A DNA stretch of 64,000 bases from Oopsacas minuta (lineage: Eukaryota > Porifera > Hexactinellida > Lyssacinosida > Leucopsacidae). Under the pieces are notes generated by a model. It saw only the letters and a program-made list of their open reading frames with translations, was not told the DNA's origin and did not search any database. A program made the translations under genes and the position numbers. Shown here piece after piece: positions 1 through 11,170 of the stretch (its first letter is position 1; each line of letters begins with the position of its first letter). The DNA lies in NCBI GenBank assembly GCA_024704765.1, contig JAKMXF010000343.1:682001-746000 (forward strand). The letters are read 5' to 3'.

Positions 1-2945
1 TTCAATTACAAGTTAGTACAAATTCCAATCCTGATGCTTAGGACAAAATCCCAAATTTTTAGGACAAATTCCAGCTATCTTGCTCTAAGCCTAACGGATC
101 AATACCTTGGGCAAGACTATGAATCGAGGTCAGCTTTTAACGTTCGAGATGGCTGTAGCCCCCTAGGCATGGAGCAAGGCTTGCTCTCCGGACAGAAATG
201 TGTCATAGATGATAAATTATATTTTTCATTAGTTATGAAGGAAGGTCCAACGGATTGAATAATTATTAGGTTAGCTCTCGATCATTTAGGGATGCAAGGT
301 TGGATTCTGTTAGCCTGTTAATCGGTTAACCGAAAAGTGTCATTTCCACCAATATATTCAATGTTCCTTGGGGTTTGGAAGTACGAAATTATATTTAAAC
401 GAATTTTGCTAGTTCGGTATTTATTAGATGCTACATTTTAGTTCCATATTCTAAAATTTCAATCATTCGAAAAGATATAATCGCATCACGATTGCATATA
501 TAATAGTAGTGTATTAATATTTTCTATTTTAGTCACAAAACGCCATTGATTGTATTAAAGAATAATTGCAGCAATTAACTGGTTAACCTCTATTATCGAA
601 AGGTTTTAACTGCCTCCTTCATTGGGTTAACCAACCCCAGCCCTGAGGGGTGGTAAATTTTCAATTTTGGCAGTTTCGTTCCCCATGGCCGCCTAACCTT
701 GCTCCTGAACGGATTGCTGACTTATGTATTCTATAGGATGGTAAAATATTGCAGAAAATATCCAGCCGACAAACTGGTAGTAGTGCAGCTCAGGTTTATG
801 TATTTCAAATTCTATTGATAAAATTCCGAATAATTATCATACAATGACCCCCTGTCTAACTTTTAACGAAATCTCTAGCATCAATTAGAAATATGTTCAA
901 AAAATGTGAAAATATGATAAATCTAATAGATTTATATTTGAAAATGAAAATTTTGTAACCTATATACTCTACTACCCCTTACTAGCAGTTAAAATGAAAT
1001 CTCTAGTATGATTTGAAAAATAGACCAGAAGGTGTGAAATATGACTAATCATATGATAAATCATTTAGATGTAGATTTAGAAATGTCAAAATTTAAATCT
1101 ACATACTCAATGACCCTTACTAACAGTTAGAACGAATCTCTACCATGATTTTGAATAATATACGAAAAGGTGTGAAAATATGATTATTCATATGATAAAA
1201 CTGTGAATTTGTAACTTTCAGACTCTGAAATTCTCAAAATCGGACTCTACGCACCCAATTTCTCCTTGACAACATGTTGAAACCTAATCTCTAGCTTGCT
1301 TTTGTATTTTACATAGAAAGGTGTGAAATATTCCCTTTAAAAATAATCATACCCGTCGCGCAAATCTCCGACCCAAAATGTATATGTAAGCTAATTTTAA
1401 TGTTGATTCAACTGCTAGATTTCGCTTGGCCGCGCGGACGGACGGCCATGCCATTGGGGCATCTCCCTATAGGAGCAGCACTAAAACTGCAAACGTAACA
1501 ATTCCAAAATTATCCACGGTGTGATGACATAAAATCTTTGTATTGAATTTGAAGAGATGTACAAGTACATGTTTTGATAGATATTAAGTTGGACTATATT
1601 TTTCAAACATTATACAGTAGATTTGAGTAAGACGAGACCTGAATTTTGTTCTTTTCCTTATATAAAACCTTACTAAATACACTTCCCCCGACAATAATAT
1701 ACGGTTCGACAGTGGAAACTTCGTTACAAAATTCATCTTAAGAAAAAGAATGTTAAAGAATCATGGCGATGGAAAGCCCAACCGTTTGAGGTTCAACTGT
1801 GGCGCTCCCAGGGTGGCGCAAACGAGGCATGTGCCCGGTCAGGCCTCGGTTTTTCCCGATCCTCAGACCTCCACTGCCCATTATATGATAACATTTTGCA
1901 CCGCGTTTGAAATCTTGGGACCGCTCCTGGAGTTCAATTAAGTGTAACTTAGATATTTATTGAACAAAGACTCAAATCATAAATTTAGCTTCGGTCTCCT
2001 GAAAATTTGCTCGACTTTTCTTGTTTACATCCTGCATCCTCTTCTTTTTATTGTCTAGACTCTAGAGGTAGCCCTTGGGTTTTAGCAACAGCATCTGTGA
2101 GATATGTTGAATAATTCGGAAAGAAGCTAGGAACTGCGAATTTCCGAAGCTCAAAACCACTTTTCACGAGTTTCAACATGAGTAGGAAAGGAAAAGTAGG
2201 CACGAATGAACCACCTTGACTGTGATAATCCGACTTACAACCAGGCACTACACGTTTTTTTATAAGGAACCCCAGGCAGAGATTGGACAAAATTTAGGAA
2301 CTCTTAAGGAACTGCTAAACCTGAGATTAGATATTGATATTTATGAGTACGTCGTTATAGACTATAATTAATTCAATTTTGTCTATATCCTCCCAGTTAT
2401 CATATTTACTCAATGAATGAGTAAATAATCAAGTAACTGAGTAGTGTGAATAGTTCAGAGATGGAAATGGTTTAGATTTTCAATCCCAGCTAACAATATA
2501 TACAAGTAAAATGGGAAAATAAAATCATGAAAGTATGGATTAAATATTATGGCCATAAAACATATTGAATAGTATTGTTTGCTGTACTATGTCTTTGGAT
2601 AGGATAATGATTGGAATAGTATTTTCCCTAATGAATAACTAAAATATGCACCTTCGGGGTTGTCTATCAGGCAATATTTGTCGTTATATAAATATGACAC
2701 AGAGACAAAATTTCAGAAATGCATTAAGTATGAATGTTTTAATGTATTACGAATGTAAAATTTTCAAACTGAGACATTATTTTACGGTTTAGGTAGAACC
2801 TGATAATAGGTGAATTTGCACCGCAGAGGAATGAAAATTTTTAGAAATCTGCCCGAATATTTTTCAATTCAAAAACATCATTAAACAGATTTCCCTAAAT
2901 CCTATATATAATGTACATAAGTAGGCAGGTATGCGATAATCACTC
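1..2945. other. Gene-poor AT-rich flank
   Basis: I see no supportable gene here. Short open frames near 34-258, 1750-1941 and 2048-2290 (minus) lack recognisable domains or convincing splice sites. The recognisable content is the tandem module array described separately at 838-1345. Confidence 0.5.
838..1345 (+). repeat. Tandem array of a dispersed 120-150 bp module
   Basis: Three to four degenerate units follow one another. Each contains, in order, a block like AATCTCTAGCATGATTT and then AAGGTGTGAAATATGA with a near-palindromic tail around ATTAATCATATGATAAAT. The AAGGTGTGAAA cores are near 1031, 1163 and 1319. The same module recurs alone near 7300-7400, inverted near 7660-7760, in the arms of the large element at 49194-53002, and in shorter form near 37885, 54600 and 58645. 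This is therefore a mobile or transposon-terminal sequence rather than a local satellite. Confidence 0.6.
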
Positions 2946-2952
2946 AGTATTT

Positions 2953-4261
2953 GACGAAAAAGAAGTTAGCAGCCAATTAAAATTAAAAAAACGTGTTCAC
3001 TTCAATCGTTTATTTGACCGACTTACCGTATAGCTAGAGAAAAAACTTTGTTANACATACATACATACATACATACATACATACATACCTGTCTCTTATA
3101 CACATCTGATAAATTATAACTATAAGCACTCATACCATCTGTATGATGAGTTGAAAGAGATCCTTCAGAATAAAACTTGACCACTATGCGATTATTTAAA
3201 TAATTCTTACTCTCAATTTAAAAACATATGCTCTACAATTTGGGAATTACACTCTGCTCCAGCCAGTACCGTAACTACTTTATGTAGGCCCCCGCCTAAT
3301 CAGTCTATACATTTTGAAGGTGTTCTGAAGAGAAATAACTTCAAGAATTAACCTCAAAGTTAGAATTCGTAATACACAAAACCTGAGAATCTATCGGTTT
3401 TTACAGGCCGTTGCTGGTGATAATTTGTAGTGTTTCACGAAAATATCGCTATTGTTATAAACGTCTATGACTCAACTATCGATTAACACAAAAATAATTG
3501 AAATTCAGTCGGATTTAGAGTAAGAAACATGAGTTTGAATTGACCCTACTTTATGTAGAATATGATTCATCCCCTACCACTCTCACTCCCACATTAAAAT
3601 TTGAATCCCTCTAACCGCGAGTTTTTAATATTTATTAATGATATTTAATTTTCATAAACATCCATATCACTAAAGTATGTTTATATAATTTCAGAATGGA
3701 ATTCTGACTTTTGGGTGAGTAAATTCAAGGAAGTCGTGACACTAAAAATATTCACCAAAAAAGGTAACTAAAAGCAAAGGTTTTTAAAATCAAAACATAT
3801 TGCTTAAAAACGTTAAACTCTCCTCTTTCCAATGATACTGATTTCTTTTAAATCTGATGAGTATAAGTGAGTTAAATTAGTGACTGAAGTGAGCCTAGTC
3901 TTACTTCTTTGTTGAATTTTTCAAAATAAAATATTTCCAAAAGTAGTATATATTTTTAAAAGAAATTTTAGACACATAATCCACCACTCAATAGTATGTA
4001 GAAGAAAACTTGTTTCAAAATAATAATGAGAAGCCGGTCAAATAACACATTATAGTTGACATGAATGGAAAATTTTCAAAACCTCAATGCTAAGTTATCA
4101 CACATATTTTACAATTCTGATTACATTTTCTTAATCCACCGACGCTATACTTTCGAATAATAACAAAGTTTTTTCTCTAGCTATACGGTAAGTCGGTCAA
4201 ATAAACGATTGAAGTGAACACGTTTTTTTAATTTTAATTGGCTGCTAACTTCTTTTTCGTC
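2953..4261. mobile_element. Non-autonomous DNA transposon with 101-bp perfect TIRs
   Basis: Positions 2953-3053 are an exact reverse complement of 4161-4261 (101 of 101 bases by eye). The termini read GACGAAAAAGAAGTTAG inward. The element is flanked by the direct duplication AGTATTT (2946-2952 and 4262-4268), as expected of a 7-bp target-site duplication. The interior shows no transposase-like frame. The left arm ends exactly at an N (3054), so the repeat may continue further and the interior may be partly missing. The perfect arms imply recent movement or assembly copying of one arm. The superfamily is not assigned. Confidence 0.8.
3054..3107. other. Assembly artefact: N, ACAT repeat, Nextera adapter
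   Basis: A single N at 3054 is followed by about nine ACAT units. At 3089-3107 comes the exact 19-base Nextera read-through adapter CTGTCTCTTATACACATCT. This sequence belongs to library chemistry, not to a genome. The junction is probably a gap closed with an untrimmed read, so distances across 3050-3110 should not be trusted. Confidence 0.9.
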
Positions 4262-4268
4262 AGTATTT

Positions 4269-5118
4269 GCAAGAACTATTATTATCATCCTCTTATACAT
4301 TAGGGACTAGATTAGGATAGATGGACCCAGGCCCCCGCACAACCTAAATCCGCCCTGATTCTATGTATATTTTATTACCATTTATCCGCAATAGGCGATT
4401 GACTATTCATGAATAATACAATTTTGATATGTTATTAGCTCTAATAAGCTAATGGTTAATACATTACTGCGCCATATACTTTGATTGCCCATATTTGTTA
4501 AGCTACTTTGCTTGTACTTTCCCGCGATCGAGAATTACCCGACCAGGCATATATGTTTCTATTACTGTACCTTCTATTGGGAGATGTGGTCAGAGTGGAT
4601 TACAAATAAACCACGTTCAAAGAGGCACTTCCGAAATTCAACAAGCATTCCAGATACATTTCACTGTATTCGATTGATTGATTTTCCTATGGTTTTAATG
4701 TGTTCTTTAGAATCTCAGAAACGTGACACAAGTGAATACTCAGATGACTCGCATTTCTGAGGTTTACATGGCCATTTTTCCAATATTTGAAAATACCTCA
4801 GATTTCGGGAAACTAATTATCCCAATTTGTTGCCTAGCCATATGAGACCGTAAATTTCATCAAAATGATTTTTTTTAGAGGGTGTTAATAAATATTAATT
4901 CACAAGTCCTGGAGCCTTTTTCTGGTCCAGGGCGCTTATTCAGGGAAATATGGTTTATCTTTATGTATCATGTGGGCTGTTGCATGAGATTTACTACAAG
5001 AGAATGAAGCCCTGGATGGTCGGCCGATCGAGAATGATGTATTGATCATGGATCATAAAGGGTGTCAATGTATTTAATATCTGTTTACACTAAATTTACT
5101 TTATCTTCAAATTTTTAG
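4269..5118. other. Intergenic or intronic, no clear gene
   Basis: Open frames at 4485-4760 and 4495-4677 overlap in two frames and have no recognisable domain. A stretch at 4325-4362 resembles a hAT-type terminus (CAGGGCGGATTTAGG on the minus strand) without a visible partner. The segment probably contains the last intron of the gene ending at 5388. Confidence 0.35.
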
Positions 5119-5388
5119 ATTGGACTTTGGATTTCGAAAAACAGTCTTGGAAGTGTGAGTAGGTCCCCGAGTGCTATCGATGAGTCTTGTCCAGAAACCG
5201 TTTCTAAAGACGATTCAACCTCACAAAGATCTCAAAATACGAATGCGCCTGATTTGAAAGCTGAGAAAGAAACAATTTCAGCACAAAATGTACAAACACC
5301 AACAAAACCAGATGGAACTAACGCGAATTCCGAAAATATCAATAGCAACAATAATAATAGTAATAATGTGATCAACATGACTATTTAA
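5119..5388 (+). CDS. Terminal exon of an unidentified gene (partial)
   Basis: A good 3' splice acceptor (AAATTTTTAG) ends at 5118. The frame then runs open for 89 codons to TAA at 5386-5388. The predicted tail is low-complexity and polar: Ser/Thr/Glu-rich (SRSPSAIDESCPET near the start), then an Asn-rich end (NSNNNNSNN). There is no in-frame ATG near the start, so this is a 3' exon rather than a whole gene. No folded domain is visible and I do not recognise the protein. The upstream exons would lie left of 5119 or outside the window. Codon use and the intact frame support coding, but chance cannot be excluded. Confidence 0.4.
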   Translation: MGLWISKNSLGSVSRSPSAIDESCPETVSKDDSTSQRSQNTNAPDLKAEKETISAQNVQTPTKPDGTNANSENINSNNNNSNNVINMTI

Positions 5389-6350
5389 ACATCTATTCAT
5401 GCCTATCATAGATTGTGGATATCTTTTGTTTGCTTTGTAACTAATTATTGGACAAGTTAGGTAGTATATATCCTAGTATGTAATTTAGCTTATTTGTACT
5501 TGCTTTTCGCTCATTTTACTCTTGTTGCTTGAAATCAGTTTCTTGTACTTGATTCACCTTGAATGTACTATTAAATGTATTTTCTCATTATTTTAGGCTC
5601 TCAGGGGTGGATCCAGGATGTTTTCTAATGGGGGTTTCCATTCATGACAACCTTAATGCATACCATCGCGGGACAGATCAATGCAATTTCGTGTTACGAA
5701 TAACCTGTATACTGGTTCCACTGTATAACAACACAATATTGTATATATTTACTCCCAAGTAATATTTTGAAATTTCGTGGATTTGTTGGGCCTAGAGCCC
5801 TTCGCGACATCTTGCGAAGCGCTCTAGCCCAAACAAGTGGAATATACTCGGCACTACGTGTATCGAAATCACCGAATAGTTAAAATTTAAAGATCAAATT
5901 ATCCATGGTACATCCAAATTACATTGGATGCCCTACTGTGGTGTCACTGGAGGTACAATTTCGCTTTTGGTTAGCAATCTCGGTACTTTGTACCTCGGGT
6001 ATTAAGAAATTCTAAATTTTTCGAAATGTGGAAAATTTTGATTATTTTGTATAGTCATGATGAGTTAGCTTTTGGTCAGAAACATGAAGTCATGTCACAT
6101 TGAACGATGCCGGTGATTCAAATTTCAAAATTATATCATTATAATGACTGAGTAGTGGTTGGTATAATGTGAATTTTCAAAAATGGTGACAATGAAGTTT
6201 CTTCATAGGTGTGAATTTTTGTGCAAAACTCGAAATTGTCCGAGCCAGGCCAGAAATACCCCTGAATGCCAAAAATCAGCCCCGGGAGTCTTGCAGTTTC
6301 TTCAATCAATTCTGGACATACAAACATATATATCTATACTATTAAAACGC
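5389..6350. repeat. Fragment of dispersed foldback repeat family
   Basis: No gene is seen. About 5860-6330 is homologous, by eye, to parts of 60375-60810, sharing the ATTATCCATGGTACATCC-like block, GAGTAGTGGTTGG, CGAGCCAGGCC and the CAATC-x-ATTCTGGACATACA end. Short palindromes such as GCACTTCGTGC recur throughout the family. Around 5603 a hAT-like end (CAGGGGTGGATCCAGG) is visible without a partner. Confidence 0.5.
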
Positions 6351-6354
6351 AATT

Positions 6355-7150
6355 AATCTATACTAGCGTGTTCGCTTGAGAGATCGCTGCGCGACAGCTT
6401 AGTAGCTCAGGTTACATTAAGTATAACAGATCAATTTCTTAGTTCTTTTGGTCGCTACGCGACGGGATAACTCAGCACTTCGTGCCTCGGTTTTATGGGG
6501 GCGTGTCGTTAGTCCAATTTTTTTGTGGTGTTTGCGTGAGTTGGATCTGGAGCAGACTGTGAGTTGCTGAGAGCATTTAGATTCAAAACAACAAAAGTAA
6601 ATGACAATATTCCCTCGGGACGAAATTTTCTGTGAATGCATGCATTCGATTACCAAAAATTTGAACTAATACCGATTTCATATTTGGACTAATGCATGCG
6701 CCTCGGTTTTATAATATAGCAGAAACTTTATTTTATTATCCATGGTCCATCGAAATTCTATTGAATGGCTTTCTGTGGTGAGCCTGGAGATGCTATGTCG
6801 CTTATGGTTATTAATCTCGGCACTTCGTGCCTACAGTATGGAAAAATTCTGAAATTTTGATATTTTGAGATATTCATACTCTTCGAGACCCGAAGTGCCC
6901 AGATTACTAACCTAAAGTCGCGTAGAAATTCCAGTATTACCACAAAAGGCCATTAAACGGTATTTGGGTGGACCATGGATGTTGAAAATATAATATTTCT
7001 ACAAAAATTAACCCTGAGACACGTAGTGCCCCGTCGGCTAGCCACCAAAAGCATCAAGAAATGTAGCTGTTTCATACTTAAGCTAGCCTGAGGCCCCAAG
7101 CTGTCGCACAGCGACCTTAGATATCCGGATTAATTCTAGGCTCCTGTGTC
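6355..7150. repeat. Foldback copy of the dispersed repeat family
   Basis: The left arm (6362-6500 plus 6700-6850) and the right arm (6870-7145) are imperfect reverse complements. Both contain GTCGC-x-GCGACAGCTT, CTCAGG or GCTAGC, a CTTTTGGT block, the ATGGTCCA block and a GGCACTTCGTGCC-like palindrome. The sequence TCTATACTATTAAAACGC at 6333 resembles a Helitron 5' start, but no CTRR-plus-hairpin end was identified, so class is open. No coding frame is apparent. Confidence 0.55.
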
Positions 7151-7299
7151 TGAGCAAGATTTCAGGTTACTATACTATACCTAGCAACTAGCATTCATTC
7201 TTTTGCCTATGTTCACTATCTTGACATCCCAACTACTAGTCCCCTATTATACAATATCATGTTTTGTCCAAGTATATAATACTTTGGATAATTATCCCT

Positions 7300-7915
7300 C
7301 AATTACCCCTGTCTAACCGTTGAACCGAATTCTATTCCATCATTATGAATTATTAGCCAAAGGTGTGAAATATGATTAATCATATAATAAATAATTATAT
7401 CTATAAATAATTATAGTCATGCGACAATTTCGAAATTGCATACCTAAATCCTTTCCTTGACAACGGACAAACAAACAAACAAACAAACAGACAAACAACA
7501 ATTGAGATTTCATAATATAGATTTTCCTTGTATTGCCAATGCATATTAGAATAATCAATTAAATATAATCAATTCGATGAATACGAGAAAACATCAGTAC
7601 TTTTGACTGACATCATATTGAAAAATGATCCGGTACCTTGGGTATGAATCTTTTCTAAAGTGAATATTTTACACCTTTTTGCACATATTTCAAATAGATG
7701 CTAGAGATTTCGTTTCAAAGGTTAGGGACAGGGATAATTGTAGGATAATTTTTCGGAATTTACCCATAGGATTTGAGGATAGAACATAAAGTACATTAGG
7801 GGACAAATCTATTATTAAATCTCAATTGTTGTTTGTCTGTTGTTTGTCCATTGTCAAGGAAAGTATTTACCGTATGAAATTTTGAAATTGTCTCATAACT
7901 ATATATTTCTCGTGT
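7300..7915. repeat. Inverted repeat carrying the AAGGTGTGAAA module
   Basis: The left arm (7300-7512) contains the dispersed module, GACAATTTCGAAATTG, CCTTTCCTTGACAA and a (CAAA)n tract ending CAACAATTGAGATTT. The right arm starting at 7822 reads AAATCTCAATTGTTG and continues with the same blocks in reverse complement to about 7910. Another inverted module lies at 7660-7760. No gene is visible. The arms face such that their GAGATTT ends are internal. Confidence 0.5.
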
Positions 7916-8140
7916 TTATCATCGAAGTAAATAGAATTCAATAATACTCCACTAAATATATCGAACATGCTGAATCCGATTTTCACAATTTTGGATTAAT
8001 CATATTTAAATTTATTGCTGTTTATGAATATAAAGTAAAGAAATTATTAGCAAAATCTCAAATTTTACGTAGATACTGCTCTCAATGGCTACAAAGAGGT
8101 GTGATCTTACAAAATAATTCAATAATATATATGCCATATA

Positions 8141-9449
8141 CAGGGTGACAAATATGTTCTGCTCCATTGAAAATTTATTATAACTAAACCATGAACTAAG
8201 ATATTGACTTGAAATTAAGCTATAACTTAGTAAACTAAATATAGATTCATGATATATTCAATTGTTCGATATAGCCTCCTTTTTTTTGATGACAGCTCTT
8301 AGCCGCTTGGGGACGGACTCGACAGCGGCGCGCAACTTTTCCTGCGGGATTTTGCCCATTCTCGGGATAAAGAAGTTTTTAGAGACTTGATACTCTTGTG
8401 GGAAGTAGCGCACGCATTTGTCTCCAATATCGACCGCAACGAGAAGTCCATCGGGTTAAGATCTGGGCTGGAAGGAGGCCATTCCTCCTTGGAGATGAAG
8501 TCTGGGATATTGTTTCGTAACCACTGTTGTTTGACTTTCGCTGTGTGGGCTGACGCACCGTCTGGCTGGAATAAAAATGGACGATTATTGAACATGGTCT
8601 TACCAAGGCCTCTCACTATTGGGTCTAAAACGAGCTCCTGATATTTAACAGCGTTTATTTTTACGCCCGGTGGGATGAGAACCAGTGGGTTACGGCCTTT
8701 AGCGGACACCCCCGCCAAACCATCACTGACTGTGGATGCTGAACTCTTTGGACGCATCGATACTCTTGTGGTGTGGAAGATGGAGAAGAGGACAATACTC
8801 GATCGTCTTGACGATTGTACGCCTGCTCGACCGTGAATAATTTCTCATCCGAGAATAAAATTTCATGAAGGCCAAAACTTGCGAGCCGGGCGAGTAAGGC
8901 TTTGTTCCTGGCTAGTCTCTTTTCTTTAATCTATGCCGAAATAAAGTGAACCTTCCTATTTTTGTAAGGAAATAGGCCCATATCGCTCTTCACAATTGTT
9001 CGGACCGATTCTCTTGATATTTTGAGTTCTAGCGCCATTTTTCGCATCGAACGTTGCGAATTTCGCTGAATCCGACTACGGATAACTTTTCCCTTCTGGG
9101 TAGTGGTCGCAGATGTTGGACGTCCACTTCTCTGCCTGTCTGAGGTACTAGCAGTGTCCTTATATCTTTAATAGTACGATATATCAATTTCCTGCGCGAC
9201 TTGGGGATATTGAGAATCTTCAATATTTCGCTTTTGGATTTCCCTTGCAAATATAAATTAACAAATAGCCACCCTATTCTTCTCCATTTTGCCTAGAATC
9301 TTTTAGCTTGTTCAGAATGTACAGATTACCATTGAATACTTTAAATATATACATAGTTACTTATCTTACACTATAACAGTTCAATCTGGTTCTTTAATAA
9401 GGAACTACACTACATCAAACATATGGGACAGAACTTATTTGTCACCCTG
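8141..9449 (-). mobile_element. maT-like (DD37D) Tc1/mariner element
   Basis: Inverted termini CAGGGTGACAAATA (8141 onward, and reversed ending at 9449) are flanked by TA on both sides (8139-8140 and 9450-9451). The length of 1309 bp is typical of the superfamily. The interior encodes a decayed transposase on the minus strand. TA duplication and termini together make the boundaries secure. Confidence 0.85.
8299..9250 (-). pseudogene. Broken maT-type transposase
   Basis: The N-terminal piece (9029-9250, minus) looks like a helix-turn-helix DNA-binding start (GKSKSEILKILNIPKS). The C-terminal piece (8299-8757, minus) carries the catalytic part: QPDGASAHTAK for the second acidic residue and PPSSPDLNPMDF for the third. 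I count 37 residues between them, hence DD37D. The two pieces are in different frames and the segment between them contains stops, so the element cannot make a full-length enzyme. It would act in the nucleus to cut and paste at TA. Confidence 0.8.
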
Positions 9450-10207
9450 TATGTATATTGTGATTACATTGTTCTAAATATATCTATATTTTAATACTTA
9501 AAGACGCCTTCAATTGGGAGAATAATGGATAATTCGAGGCGCAATGCGCCCAGTTCATCGCGAAGCGACGAGCCAAAGGCTTGTAACATTGAATAACCTG
9601 AAATATTTATCAGATCCATGAGCACGAAGTTAATCGGACCCGGTTCACTGCGGCATTTATAGCGGGTCAGGGGTCATGCTCTCCCCTGAAAAGAAAAAAA
9701 TATTTAACCCTGAGCTGCACTATCAGCCTGTCGGTTGGACATTTTAAATTTCATTTGTGAAGTAATTTTGCAAAAAACTGGGAGAGCGAAGCTCTCTCAC
9801 TTTTTGTAAAAGAGCCCGGTATGGCCGGAGCCTCTCTTTGCTATTGTAATACAGCAAAATATGGTCTCATTATTCTATTATCACATAAGGTGGAACATAT
9901 AGAATATATTGGAGCTTAATTAGTCAATACTGTGGATGCCGTTTATTATCATACCTCTTAATAGAATAACCCCCATATTTTCATAAAATTTCAAATTCAA
10001 GACCATTTTCATTACTTCATGAATTAAAATCGGTTATTCTCATATCCCGGATATTGTCATACAAATGTGGTCAGATTTGGAATCCTTCCGGAAAAATATC
10101 ATATAATGGAACATGAATTCGAGTTTGAAGGTGAATTGTCGAATTCTATTAGGAATAAACACGTGGAAATATACTGTACATAAGTGAACAGTGTGAAGTG
10201 ACCAAGG
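9450..10207. repeat. Inverted copy of foldback-family block; no gene
   Basis: At about 9525-9600 the minus strand reads like the family block at 6410-6500: CAGGTTA, a CTTTGGCTCG stretch, a CGCTTCGCG palindrome and a GGGCGCATTGCGCCTCG hairpin. A further hairpin, GAGAGCGAAGCTCTC, is at 9782-9797. Nothing protein-coding is seen to 10207. Confidence 0.4.
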
Positions 10208-10440
10208 ACGGATTCAATTCAGAATTAATTCCTTCAATTCCCATTCCGAAGTCATATTTTCGGAATTAATTCTCATTATCAGCCCTTTAATTCCAGGAAT
10301 CAAGGGCTTAATTCCCATTCCCATTCCTTGGAATCAGAATTAATTCCGATTCTCCGCCCATAAATTACAGGAGTCATGGACTTAAATCCCATTCCCATTC
10401 TGAATGGGAATGGAGCTGGAAATAAATCCCAATTCCATTC
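10208..10440. repeat. Degenerate GGAATTAATTCC / CCCATTCC repeat
   Basis: About 230 bp are built from variants of GGAATTAATTCC, ATTCCCATTCC and their complements. Both strands are represented, so the tract can fold on itself extensively. It has the look of a degenerate satellite. No gene is visible from here to the TRPM-like gene except its probable 5' untranslated region. Confidence 0.6.
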
Positions 10441-11170
10441 ATGAATTGAACCCATTACTGGGCCACTGTGAACAATTTCGTTTGCATTTAGTTGTGTCTA
10501 CATGTATTGCCATTTAGTACTTAACAAGTACATAGCACCTATTATGTATACGAATTGTATCAACAGATTTTCCGGGATAATGTCACTTTCGCACGAGAAG
10601 TATGACATTAAGCGGGATCCATTGTAATTCTAACTGCTATGACGCAATCAAAATTCACATATTACTGAATTTGTGCATGATTTTCGTTCTTAAGCTGAGA
10701 TATTAACGTAATTACTTTCTAAATATCAATTGTTGAGACAAAACCAAAAAGGTTCATTGTTATACGTACCTATAAAATGACATGTCAGTTTTGATTGGAA
10801 GCGAAGAAAGACTCAGTTCTTACGATTTAAAGGATTAGTCTAATGTACTGTTGTTTTATCGCCAATTTTGCTATATATATTGATAATAATTTTTATTGTG
10901 TCATTGTGGTTAGAATTACTGGCTAATTAAGCTCAAAAGTTTCCAGAATTTCGCCGGATACCACGATCATTCCAGAAGATAATTTATATATATCAGGGTG
11001 GATGCCTTGCCTTAGTTGACCTATAGGCCATAGGTTAATCCGCGCCTACCCTTGACGGCTGGCAGGTATGGTATATGTGTATTATCTGTATTTGTTTGAA
11101 TTCCCTTTGAAATACATTCCTATTAATTATATTCAATATGCTCTAATCATTATATTACTTGTCTTGTAGA

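Noticed and set aside
34-258. 74-codon plus-strand open frame at the window start
   Set aside because: No domain, no splice context, and the surrounding sequence is repetitive.
838-1345. CRISPR-like array
   Set aside because: Units are degenerate, unequal, and have no unique spacers between identical repeats; the genome is eukaryotic.
4485-4760. Overlapping plus-strand frames of 91 and 60 codons
   Set aside because: Neither resembles a known protein, and two frames being open at once argues for chance.
5155-5388. A separate small gene starting with GTG
   Set aside because: The frame extends upstream to a splice acceptor and lacks an ATG, so it is a terminal exon at best.
11159-11170. An upstream non-ATG start for the TRPM-like protein
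   Set aside because: The four extra codons overlap a splice acceptor; the ATG at 11171 is the natural start.
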